From: Anaerolineae bacterium
Lineage (GTDB): Bacteria; Chloroflexota; Anaerolineae; Promineifilales; Promineifilaceae
Assembly (NCBI GenBank): GCA_030425205.1
Contig: JAUIAP010000029.1
Coordinates: 1 to 64,000, forward strand
DNA: 64,000 bases
Direction: 5' to 3'
How positions within the stretch are numbered: the stretch's first letter is position 1; every line of letters starts with the position of its first letter. A program made the translations under genes and the position numbers. The notes beneath the pieces are model-generated. The model was not told the DNA's origin, ran no database searches, and saw only the letters and a program-made list of their open reading frames with translations. Of the stretch, positions 42,219-50,351 are shown piece by piece.

Positions 42219-44489
42219 ATGAACCAAGAATACATTGAACTGCGCGGCGCGCGTGAAAACAATCTCCAGAACGTATCACTGCGTCTGCCCAAGCGCAAAA
42301 TCACCATTTTCACAGGGGTGTCGGGGTCGGGAAAGTCGTCGATTGTGTTTGACACAATTGCGACCGAAGCACAACGCTTGCTCAACGAAAACTTTAGTAT
42401 GTTTGTCCGCAACTTTTTGCCACGCTACAGTCAACCGCAAGCCGACGCGATTGAAAATCTTAGTATGGCGATTGTGGTTGATCAGCAGCGGTTGAGCGGC
42501 GGCTCCCATTCAACAATGGGGACGATCACCGACATCTATTCTGTCCTGCGACTGCTCTTTTCACGAGTTGGTAAGCCGTTTGTTGGCTATTCAAACGCCT
42601 TTTCGTTTAACGATCCACAGGGGATGTGTCCAAATTGCAATGGAATCGGCCGAAAAATTGGTGTGAATCTCGACCTGTTTCTCGACAAATCAAAATCGCT
42701 CAACGAGGGCGCCATCCTCTATCCCGACTATGACGTTGAAAAGTGGGATTGGACGATCTGCACCCAATCGGGACTCTTCGACAACGATAAGAAACTCTCT
42801 GACTATAGCGAAGAAGAGATGAATCTGCTTCTCTACAGCGAGCCCTACAAGGTCAAAACATCGATTGCAGGCAAACCCTTTAACCTGACATTTGACGGCA
42901 TCATCGAAAAGTTTACGCGCAAATACATTACGCGCGACCTCAAAACATTGTCGGAACGCACACAGCGGGTCGTCGAACCTTATTTGACGACAGGCCGCTG
43001 TACGCTCTGTGGCGGCTCGCGGCTCAGTCAGGCGGCGTTGAGCTGTAAGATCAATGGCTATAACATCGCAGAACTAGCTGCAATGGAGGCGGTCGAACTG
43101 ATTGAGGTGATTCGCGCCATCGAAACGCCCGAGGCTGCACCACTCGTGGCGACGTTGATCGAACGTTTGCAACATCTCATCGACATTGGGCTGGAATATT
43201 TGAGCCTTGATCGGCCGACGGACACGCTCTCTGGTGGTGAATCACAACGTGTCAAAATCGTTAAGCATCTCAGCAGCAGCTTGGTCGATGTGATGTATGT
43301 CTTTGACGAGCCGAGCATTGGCCTCCATCCGCGCGACGTCCATCGCATGAATGAGCTTCTGCAAAAGCTGCGCGACAAGGGCAACACGGTGCTTGTGGTT
43401 GAGCATGATCCTGATGTGATCAAAGTCGCCGATCATATCGTCGATGTGGGCCCGCATGCTGGCCTGAACGGCGGCACCATCGTCTATGAAGGCAGCTATG
43501 CTGGTCTACGCGACGCGGGAACGCTGACAGCCCAATATCTCAATCGGTCGCTCCCGCTCAAAGTGGATGTGCGCGCTGGCAAGGGGGCACTCCCGATCCG
43601 CAATGTCAGCGTCAACAATCTGCAAAACGTCTCAGTTGACATTCCAAAAGGGGTTCTCACAGTCGTGACGGGTGTGGCTGGATCAGGCAAAAGCTCACTG
43701 ATCAATCAGGCATTTTTGACCCATCATGGCGACGCGATCGTGATCGATCAGGCGGCCGTCGGCGCAAATCGTCGCTCCAACCCCGCCACCTACACGGGCA
43801 TTTTGGATGATGTGCGCAAGGCGTTTGCCAAAGCGAACAAGGTCAGCGCATCCCTATTTAGCTTCAACTCGAAAGGTGCTTGTGAAAATTGTCAGGGGTT
43901 GGGCGTCATCTACACCGATTTGGGACCATTGGGCGGCGCAAAAACACCCTGTGAAATTTGTGAGGGGAAACGCTTTAAGGAAGAGGTGCTCGCCTATTTG
44001 CTCGATGGCAAATCGATCAGCGACGTGCTCGCGATGTCGGTTGAGCAAGCGCTCGACTACTTCACCATTAAAAAGGTGACGCGCAAGTTGAAGGCAATGC
44101 AGGATGTTGGATTGGGCTATCTGACATTGGGACAACCGCTCAACACGCTCTCTGGGGGTGAATGTCAGCGCATCAAGTTAGCCAGCGAACTGCACAAGAA
44201 GGGGACGATCTACGTCATGGACGAGCCGACAACGGGCCTGCACATGTCCGACATCAGCTTGCTGTTGGCGATTATGAATCGCCTCGTCGATGCGGGAAAC
44301 AGCGTGATCGTAATCGAGCACAATCTCGACGTGATCCGCAACGCGGATTGGATTATCGACTTGGGGCCAGAAGGGGGCAGCAAGGGCGGGCGCATCATCT
44401 TTGAAGGCACGCCCAGTCAGATTTTAGAGGCTGAGCAATCGTTGACGGGAAGGTATTTGCGCGGGGTTGAGGCGGTCGAACCCGCTTAG
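42219..44489 (+). CDS. Short UvrA paralogue (UvrA2/DrrC-type ABC ATPase)
   Basis: 756 residues, shorter than UvrA (about 940). Two ABC ATPase cassettes are present: Gly-Val-Ser-Gly-Ser-Gly-Lys-Ser-Ser near residue 36, Gly-Val-Ala-Gly-Ser-Gly-Lys-Ser-Ser near 490, and signatures Thr-Leu-Ser-Gly-Gly-Glu near 337 and 643. Zinc-binding Cys-X2-Cys pairs also lie in UvrA positions (Cys-Pro-Asn-Cys, Cys-Thr-Leu-Cys, Cys-Glu-Asn-Cys, Cys-Glu-Ile-Cys). The missing length corresponds to the region that includes the UvrB-binding domain. Known relatives are linked to drug resistance or DNA-adduct handling. ATG 42219 has TTGGAG upstream. Confidence 0.9.
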   Translation: MNQEYIELRGARENNLQNVSLRLPKRKITIFTGVSGSGKSSIVFDTIATEAQRLLNENFSMFVRNFLPRYSQPQADAIENLSMAIVVDQQRLSGGSHSTMGTITDIYSVLRLLFSRVGKPFVGYSNAFSFNDPQGMCPNCNGIGRKIGVNLDLFLDKSKSLNEGAILYPDYDVEKWDWTICTQSGLFDNDKKLSDYSEEEMNLLLYSEPYKVKTSIAGKPFNLTFDGIIEKFTRKYITRDLKTLSERTQRVVEPYLTTGRCTLCGGSRLSQAALSCKINGYNIAELAAMEAVELIEVIRAIETPEAAPLVATLIERLQHLIDIGLEYLSLDRPTDTLSGGESQRVKIVKHLSSSLVDVMYVFDEPSIGLHPRDVHRMNELLQKLRDKGNTVLVVEHDPDVIKVADHIVDVGPHAGLNGGTIVYEGSYAGLRDAGTLTAQYLNRSLPLKVDVRAGKGALPIRNVSVNNLQNVSVDIPKGVLTVVTGVAGSGKSSLINQAFLTHHGDAIVIDQAAVGANRRSNPATYTGILDDVRKAFAKANKVSASLFSFNSKGACENCQGLGVIYTDLGPLGGAKTPCEICEGKRFKEEVLAYLLDGKSISDVLAMSVEQALDYFTIKKVTRKLKAMQDVGLGYLTLGQPLNTLSGGECQRIKLASELHKKGTIYVMDEPTTGLHMSDISLLLAIMNRLVDAGNSVIVIEHNLDVIRNADWIIDLGPEGGSKGGRIIFEGTPSQILEAEQSLTGRYLRGVEAVEPA

Positions 44490-44514
44490 CAATATTGTTT
44501 GTTGCCACGAATTA

Positions 44515-44557
44515 CACGAATTACACGAATAAAATCGGCCGATTCGTGTAATTCGTG
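44515..44557. repeat. Hairpin of ACACGAATT units with TCGGCCGA at its tip
   Basis: 16-bp arms CACGAATTACACGAAT (44515-44530) and ATTCGTGTAATTCGTG (44542-44557), with the octamer at 44535-44542 in the loop. It is the 3' end candidate of the UvrA-like gene. Confidence 0.8.
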
Positions 44558-44586
44558 ACTCCCTTACTGCCTCATAAAGTGGTCCT

Positions 44587-44611
44587 GTCATACCTGCGAA
44601 GGCAGGTATCC
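44587..44611. repeat. REP-like 25-bp palindrome, copy 4 (inverted)
   Basis: GTCATACCTGC-GAA-GGCAGGTATCC, the reverse complement of copy 1. It lies between the convergent UvrA-like and LIM-DA1 genes. Confidence 0.85.
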
Positions 44612-44612
44612 A

Positions 44613-45527
44613 TCAAAGCGGCAACTTCTTCTTACGCAATAACGATTTGATGATCTGTTCCAAACCAACGCGCTCTTCGAGCCGCTTGAGTTTGCGAAAG
44701 CCATCCCCATAGATCGGGTCGCTGTTTTTCGCGATGCGCTCCGCATAGAAGAGGTCGGCTTTGCTGCCAACGGAGAGGAAGTGGCGATGTGAAATCAGTT
44801 CGCAAAACCCCTCCTCATCGATGGCTGGCAAGTTGATGACGCTATTTTGCACCAGCCAAACGTGGCCGAGTTCGTGCACGCAGACCCCTTCAAAGAGCGT
44901 GCTGGGCAAGCCACGCAAAATGGCGACGCTCTCGACTTCCGCGCTTTCAACTCGTCGATTGCGTAGATAGCGTTTGCTGCTGGTCAGTCCAAGCGGGTCG
45001 CGGCGACCGCCATCCCGTTCGAGAAAGTCTGCACGGTCGAGGATTTCAATCCGAAAGGTCTTTTGTCGGAAGCGTAGACCTTGTGCTTCAACCCAGTTGA
45101 TTAGACCGTCCATCAGCAACTTGGCTTGTGGCACCGAGTCGATTGAAGTAGATGTACAAATGTCGCAGCAAATATCTTCAACCGAACGACGACGGGTGCG
45201 CTTGGTTGCGTGTGGGGTCAAGCGTCCACAGTAGGCGCACGTTGCCAATTCACGCACATGATCGACACAAAAACGCTCACCCCAGTAGTTGACGTGATGA
45301 TTACCTGTTAGCGGCTCGTTGCAAATAGTGCAGCGTGGCGCAATGTTGTCTGTGTAGCAGATTGGGTGGCAGGGCTGTTCGTTGTGCAGATAGAACTGTG
45401 CGTCGGTAATCGGCCGATTACAAACCGCACAGCAAAAATGTTCAGGATGCCACACTGCGTCGAGTGCGCTGAGATAGCGGCCGTGGATCGGTTGCGAACA
45501 GCGTTTGCAGATGCGAGGGGTGGACAT
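44613..45527 (-). CDS. LIM-domain protein with DA1-like metallopeptidase domain
   Basis: 304 residues. Two zinc-finger blocks start the protein: Cys7-X2-Cys10, His30, Cys33, Cys36 and Cys53 with nearby His/Cys form a LIM domain, then Cys66-X2-Cys69, His78, Cys87, His90 and Cys97-X2-Cys100. The C-terminal domain has the zinc protease motif His218-Glu-Leu-Gly-His222-Val-Trp, then Glu-Glu-Gly-Phe-Cys-Glu at 238-243. This matches the HExxHxW and E-E-G-(I/F)-C order of plant DA1 peptidases. LIM domains are mainly eukaryotic. ATG 45527 is chosen because the earlier ATG lies inside a terminator. No membrane segment is seen. Confidence 0.85.
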   Translation of the reverse strand: MSTPRICKRCSQPIHGRYLSALDAVWHPEHFCCAVCNRPITDAQFYLHNEQPCHPICYTDNIAPRCTICNEPLTGNHHVNYWGERFCVDHVRELATCAYCGRLTPHATKRTRRRSVEDICCDICTSTSIDSVPQAKLLMDGLINWVEAQGLRFRQKTFRIEILDRADFLERDGGRRDPLGLTSSKRYLRNRRVESAEVESVAILRGLPSTLFEGVCVHELGHVWLVQNSVINLPAIDEEGFCELISHRHFLSVGSKADLFYAERIAKNSDPIYGDGFRKLKRLEERVGLEQIIKSLLRKKKLPL

Positions 45528-45551
45528 GCAGGATAGTTGGGGTGGAGGCAG

Positions 45552-45577
45552 AAAAAGTGGGGCAGCCAAGCTGCCCC
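45552..45577 (-). terminator. Terminator of the acyl-CoA synthetase gene
   Basis: Stem GGGGCAGC / GCTGCCCC (45559-45577) followed by T5 on the minus strand, 40 bp beyond the minus-strand stop at 45617. Confidence 0.88.
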
Positions 45578-45616
45578 AGCCTTACTATTTACGACGCGCG
45601 TTTCTGCCGCTCGCCA

Positions 45617-47419
45617 TTACGATAAATGCTTCAACTGCCCTTGTTGATAACAGTCCACGATCTCCGATTCGTACATATCATTGACGACTGAGCGTTTGAC
45701 TTTGAACGTTGGCGTCAACTCACCCGTTTCAACGGAGAAGTCGTGCGGCAGGACGACGTAGTTACGGATATGCTCTACTTTGGCGAAGTGCGAATTGACG
45801 TTTTGCTTGATCGCCGCGTCGAGCGTTTCGCGCAGTTTGGGGTGGGTATGTAGTTGGTCGAGGGGGATGTTATGTTCGGCCGAAAACGCCTCTGCTGCCG
45901 CCGCTTCCAGTGTAACGAGGGCGATCAAATAGCGTTGCTGTTCACCGACGCAAACGGCCGATGAGACGAGCGGAATGGTGGTCAATGCGGCCTCTAAGTT
46001 TTTCGGCGCGATATTCTTGCCGCCTGACGTGATGATAATGTCCTTCTTGCGCCCTGTAATGTGCAAGTAGCCATCGTCATCAAACTTGCCCAAGTCACCC
46101 GAATAGAGCCAGCCGTCGATCAGGGTTGAATTCGTCGCTGCCTCATTGTGGTAGTAGCCAGCAAAGACGTTGCGCCCTTTGAAAATGATCTCGCCATCTT
46201 CTTCGATCTTGATGTCCACACCGGGAAACGCTGGCCCGACGCTGCCAAATCGCGTGCGACCGGGCTGATTGAACGATGTTGGGCCACTCCCTTCAGACTG
46301 TCCGTACACCTCTTGAATGACCAAATCGAGCGTGGCAAAAAATTCGAGAATCTGTTTTGGAATTGGGGCTGCTCCAGAGACTAGAATCCGCGCATTGCTC
46401 AAACCCAACGCTGCATGAACTTTGTCAAAAACCAGCTTTTTCGCCAATCTATGTTGCAACGCCAGCAAGCCACTCGGCTGTTTGCCTTGATTGCGGAGCG
46501 TCACAACCTGTGTGCCAACCCCACGCGCCCAGTTGGCAATTTTTGCCTTTGTGCCGGTCGCCTGTGCCAGTTGTGCGCTCACACCGTTGTAGAAACGCTC
46601 CCAAACGCGCGGCACGCCAAAGACGACTGACGGCTGCACCTCTTTGAGATTGTCCGGGACTTTGAGCGGTCCTTCGGCAAAGTAGACGACGCTACCAACA
46701 GAGATGGGTGCGTGAATGGTGAACATCTGCTCGGCAATGTGTGAGAGCGGCAGATATGAAAGCGTTGAGTCGCTCGCGTTCATGCTGACGATGCCAGCGG
46801 CGACTTCCGATGTCCAGGCGAGATTGTCGTGGGTTAGCATCACGCCTTTTGGCGGGCCGGTGGTGCCTGAAGTGTAGATGAGCGTGGCAACTTGGTCGGC
46901 CTCTAATTGGTCCATGCGTGCATTGACTTGCGCATCCTCAACGTCGTTGCCGAGCTTCATAAAATCATCCCAACTGAGCACCATCTCGTCGCCCGAAATC
47001 TCGCTACCGCGCATGATGACGATGTGTTTGAGATTGGGCAGCGAGTCGCGGGTGGCAACGATTTTGTCATATTGGCTCTTGTCCTCAATGACGACCAGTT
47101 TCGATTCGGCATGGCGCACGATATAGGCGACCTCATCGGCCGAATTTGATGTATAAATGCCTGCTGCCGCTGCGCCAATCGCCATCGCAGCCAGATCGGC
47201 AACTACCCACTCGGAACGGTTAAAGCCTAAAATTGTGACGATATCAGAGCTGCCCAGCCCTAACGCGATCATGGCGCGGGCGGCTTGCCGCACCTGTTGG
47301 TTGTAAGTTTGCCAGTTTGTTGGTTGCCACGTTCCATTGACCTTTTCATAGTAGGCCGGGTCATTTGGTGCACTGGCAGCGCGGTTATTGAGACGGTGGA
47401 CAATCGTATGTGTGTTCAT
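45617..47419 (-). CDS. Long-chain fatty acid--CoA ligase (AMP-binding)
   Basis: 600-residue adenylate-forming enzyme that activates a fatty acid to its CoA thioester using ATP. The AMP-binding signature Leu-Ile-Tyr-Thr-Ser-Gly-Thr-Thr-Gly-Pro-Pro-Lys-Gly lies near residue 180. The Tyr-Ser-Gly-Asp-Leu-Gly hinge region is near 445, and the Gly-Arg-Lys-Lys-Asp-Ile-Ile-Ile-Thr C-terminal loop follows. No membrane segment. ATG 47419 has AGGGAAG upstream. Chain-length preference cannot be read. The neighbouring genes do not point to a pathway. Confidence 0.95.
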   Translation of the reverse strand: MNTHTIVHRLNNRAASAPNDPAYYEKVNGTWQPTNWQTYNQQVRQAARAMIALGLGSSDIVTILGFNRSEWVVADLAAMAIGAAAAGIYTSNSADEVAYIVRHAESKLVVIEDKSQYDKIVATRDSLPNLKHIVIMRGSEISGDEMVLSWDDFMKLGNDVEDAQVNARMDQLEADQVATLIYTSGTTGPPKGVMLTHDNLAWTSEVAAGIVSMNASDSTLSYLPLSHIAEQMFTIHAPISVGSVVYFAEGPLKVPDNLKEVQPSVVFGVPRVWERFYNGVSAQLAQATGTKAKIANWARGVGTQVVTLRNQGKQPSGLLALQHRLAKKLVFDKVHAALGLSNARILVSGAAPIPKQILEFFATLDLVIQEVYGQSEGSGPTSFNQPGRTRFGSVGPAFPGVDIKIEEDGEIIFKGRNVFAGYYHNEAATNSTLIDGWLYSGDLGKFDDDGYLHITGRKKDIIITSGGKNIAPKNLEAALTTIPLVSSAVCVGEQQRYLIALVTLEAAAAEAFSAEHNIPLDQLHTHPKLRETLDAAIKQNVNSHFAKVEHIRNYVVLPHDFSVETGELTPTFKVKRSVVNDMYESEIVDCYQQGQLKHLS

Positions 47420-47615
47420 TTTCTTCCCTAAGGTTAGTCGTGCGGCTTCTGTTTCGTTGAGAATGCACAGATTAGATGCCAAAATGCTCTCGATGAGCGG
47501 ATATATCCCATAATATATCATCTTCCCAACGTTACGGTAATTTTGATGGAGCGTAACATTAGTGATAATCGTTTGCAAGCAGTATGCTCAGGGGCTAGAT
47601 TTTTAGGAACGTAGA

Positions 47616-50351
47616 ATGCACTTACAACTATTCGGCTATCCAACCATTTTCCTGCACGATAAGCGTGTGACGGGATTTGTGACAGATAAAACGTTGGCAC
47701 TGCTGATCTACGTTGCCGCCACAGAGCAAACGCATGCGCGAGACTATCTGGCCGGTCTTTTTTGGGGCGATTCGGCCGAAAATAAGGCAAAGGCCAGCCT
47801 GCGTTCTGCGCTCTACAAGCTCGGTCAACTGTTGCCCGGCTATCTTTCCATCACGCGCAAGGCGGTTGCGCTCAACCCAGAGCATGTTGTGACAAGTGAC
47901 ATTGCCCAATTTGAGACGGGGACGGTTGGCGATGACAATCAACTGCGTGCTGCCTTGGCGCTCTACCGCGATGACTTTTTGGCAGGCTTTTATATCAACG
48001 ATGTGCCTGAGTTTGAGAGCTGGCTATTGACCGAAAGGGAGCGACTGCGTTCGCTGGCGGTGGCGGGTTGGGAGCGATTGGCGCGACATGATGCCGCACA
48101 AGGCGCGTGGGCGGCGTCGGAGCAGGCGTGGCGCCAGCTAGTTGTATTGGAGCCATGGCGCGAGGAGCCGCACCGTCACCTGCTGCACGCGCTGGCACGT
48201 CAGGGAAAATATGACAACGCCCTCCGCCATTACGCCGTTTTGCGCGAGCAGTTAAAGGCTGAATTGGGTGTCGAACCGATGCCAAAAACACGCCAGCTAA
48301 TGGCACAGATCGCACTGGCCCGCAGCGCACCGCGTCACAATTTACCCGCCCAGCAAACGCCATTTTTCGGCCGATCCCAAACACTCAATCTGATCAACAC
48401 GCTGTTGAGCGATCACGCCATGATCACGGTGACTGGTTTGGGCGGGAGTGGCAAAACGCGCTTGGCGTTGGAGATTGGGCGAACGCAGCAGCACCGCTTT
48501 CTTAACGGCGTTGTATTCGTTTCGCTCGTCGCGCTGGCGGCAAATAGCCCTGCACAGGCAGTGGCTGAGGCGGTCGTGCAGGCGATGACGGAAGCTGACA
48601 TGCTCGCCATCAGCACCTATACCGATAGCGAGAGATTTCTCGCCGCTTCATTGGCAAAGCGTGATTTATTGCTCATTCTCGACAACTTTGAACACGTTTT
48701 GGCGGCTGCACCGCTTCTCGATCGCCTCTGTCGTGCCGCACCACAGTTACGAATGGTCATCACCTCGCGTGAACGCTTACAGTTGCACCAAGAGCGCGTT
48801 ATCTTGATCCCACCGCTCCACGAAGCAGATGCGCCTCAATCGCCCGCCGTGCAGCTATTTATCGATGCCGCGCGACGCATACAGCCCACCTTTGCGCCCG
48901 CTGATCAAATTGCCGACATCACGCGCATTATTGATCTCGTCGGAGGAATGCCGCTGGCTATCGAATTGGCCGCAGGGTGGGTGGGGATGCAGTCATGTGC
49001 CGCAATCGCGCAGCAGTTGCAAGTGGGAATCGATCTGCTGGCAAGTGAGGAGCGCAATCGGCCGAATCGTCATCGCACCATTCACGCCGTTCTTGAACAG
49101 GCATGGCAGCAAATTTCGGCCGAACAACAAACGATTCTCAAGCGACTGGCCGTCTTCACCGCGCCATTTACGCCCGCCGCCGCATGGGAGATTGCCGACG
49201 CGACGTTGCCGCTCTTGCGCACGCTGCAAAATCGCACGCTCATTCAGGCGGCTGAACATCGGCTCGCGCTCCATCCTTTGATGCGCCAATTCTTATTGCT
49301 CAAATCGGCCGATAATGCACCGCTTCACGAACGTCACGCCCGCTATTATCTGCGCCATTTTCAGGAGATCAGCGCGCTCACGCCGAACTTCCGCCATAAT
49401 CTGGAACACATCACCGTCGCATGGCAGTGGGCTAGTGCCAACGATCTAGCCGCTATCGAACCGCTGATCTCGCATCTACGCAATAACTTTGGTGATTGTG
49501 GGGTCGATAATTGGCGGTTTGATTTAATCCAGCGTGCGCTTGCAGCCGTGAAGAAACAAGGATTGTTGCATCTACAGATCAAACTTGAGCTTGACGTTGC
49601 CTATGCGTTATTCTGGAATCGCAATCAATCTGAACGTGCCTTACAACTGCTAGAGCATAACTATGCGCTGCTGCAAACCCGCGATTCTCCTGAGGATTTA
49701 GGGTGGTGTTGCGCCCAACTTGGCTGGTATCATGAATATCATACCCACGAATATGAACGTGCCAACGCCTATCATTTGAGCGCAATTGAGGCGTACCACG
49801 CAGGTGGTCATGCGCGATTTGAGGCGACGCGCACGGTCGATTTGGGCAACCTCGCTTTTGAGCTAAAGAATTACGCCGAAGCGGAACGCTATTGGCAATC
49901 GGCACACGCCATCTTCTTGCAGCTGGAAGACGCTATCGGTATCGGTTGTGCGATCTATTCATTGGCGCGTGTTTCAATGGTGACAGGCGATCTTGCGGAG
50001 ACGCACCGCCGTCTCAAACAAGCACAACAATTTGTGCAATATCATCTCGGCTTGCATCAAGAGGTTGAGCGGCTGCTGGGCTATTTGGCTGCGCTAGAAA
50101 ACAATCAGCATGCAGCGGAGGCACACTTGCAGAAGCAGTTGCAATTGACGCTGGACGAGGGACGTTCCGAAGTGATTGTGGAGGGGTATTGTGCGCTGGG
50201 GATGTGGGCACGGTACGTGGGCTGTTCCACCGATGCAGATCGCTATTTTGACCTCGCGTGGCAGTGGAGCCAGCGCAGCGACCGTCCGCAACTCGCCGCA
50301 CAAATAGAGGCTGCCAAAGTGCTGGCATTCACGCCCGAAAATTTAGCGTAA
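47616..50351 (+). CDS. BTAD-domain transcriptional regulator with STAND ATPase
   Basis: 911-residue regulator of the SARP/AfsR-like architecture. An OmpR-type winged helix is at about 1-90 and a bacterial transcriptional-activation (BTAD) domain at about 95-235. A STAND ATPase follows (P-loop Gly-Leu-Gly-Gly-Ser-Gly-Lys-Thr-Arg near 272-280, then a Leu-Leu-Leu-Ile-Leu-Asp-Asn-Phe-Glu Walker B near 352-360). The rest is helical TPR-like repeats to the C-terminus. Such proteins switch on target genes when the C-terminal sensor binds its signal. It converges with the LuxR-type regulator, overlapping by 9 bp. The target is unknown; the adjacent glycan genes are candidates. Confidence 0.92.
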   Translation: MHLQLFGYPTIFLHDKRVTGFVTDKTLALLIYVAATEQTHARDYLAGLFWGDSAENKAKASLRSALYKLGQLLPGYLSITRKAVALNPEHVVTSDIAQFETGTVGDDNQLRAALALYRDDFLAGFYINDVPEFESWLLTERERLRSLAVAGWERLARHDAAQGAWAASEQAWRQLVVLEPWREEPHRHLLHALARQGKYDNALRHYAVLREQLKAELGVEPMPKTRQLMAQIALARSAPRHNLPAQQTPFFGRSQTLNLINTLLSDHAMITVTGLGGSGKTRLALEIGRTQQHRFLNGVVFVSLVALAANSPAQAVAEAVVQAMTEADMLAISTYTDSERFLAASLAKRDLLLILDNFEHVLAAAPLLDRLCRAAPQLRMVITSRERLQLHQERVILIPPLHEADAPQSPAVQLFIDAARRIQPTFAPADQIADITRIIDLVGGMPLAIELAAGWVGMQSCAAIAQQLQVGIDLLASEERNRPNRHRTIHAVLEQAWQQISAEQQTILKRLAVFTAPFTPAAAWEIADATLPLLRTLQNRTLIQAAEHRLALHPLMRQFLLLKSADNAPLHERHARYYLRHFQEISALTPNFRHNLEHITVAWQWASANDLAAIEPLISHLRNNFGDCGVDNWRFDLIQRALAAVKKQGLLHLQIKLELDVAYALFWNRNQSERALQLLEHNYALLQTRDSPEDLGWCCAQLGWYHEYHTHEYERANAYHLSAIEAYHAGGHARFEATRTVDLGNLAFELKNYAEAERYWQSAHAIFLQLEDAIGIGCAIYSLARVSMVTGDLAETHRRLKQAQQFVQYHLGLHQEVERLLGYLAALENNQHAAEAHLQKQLQLTLDEGRSEVIVEGYCALGMWARYVGCSTDADRYFDLAWQWSQRSDRPQLAAQIEAAKVLAFTPENLA

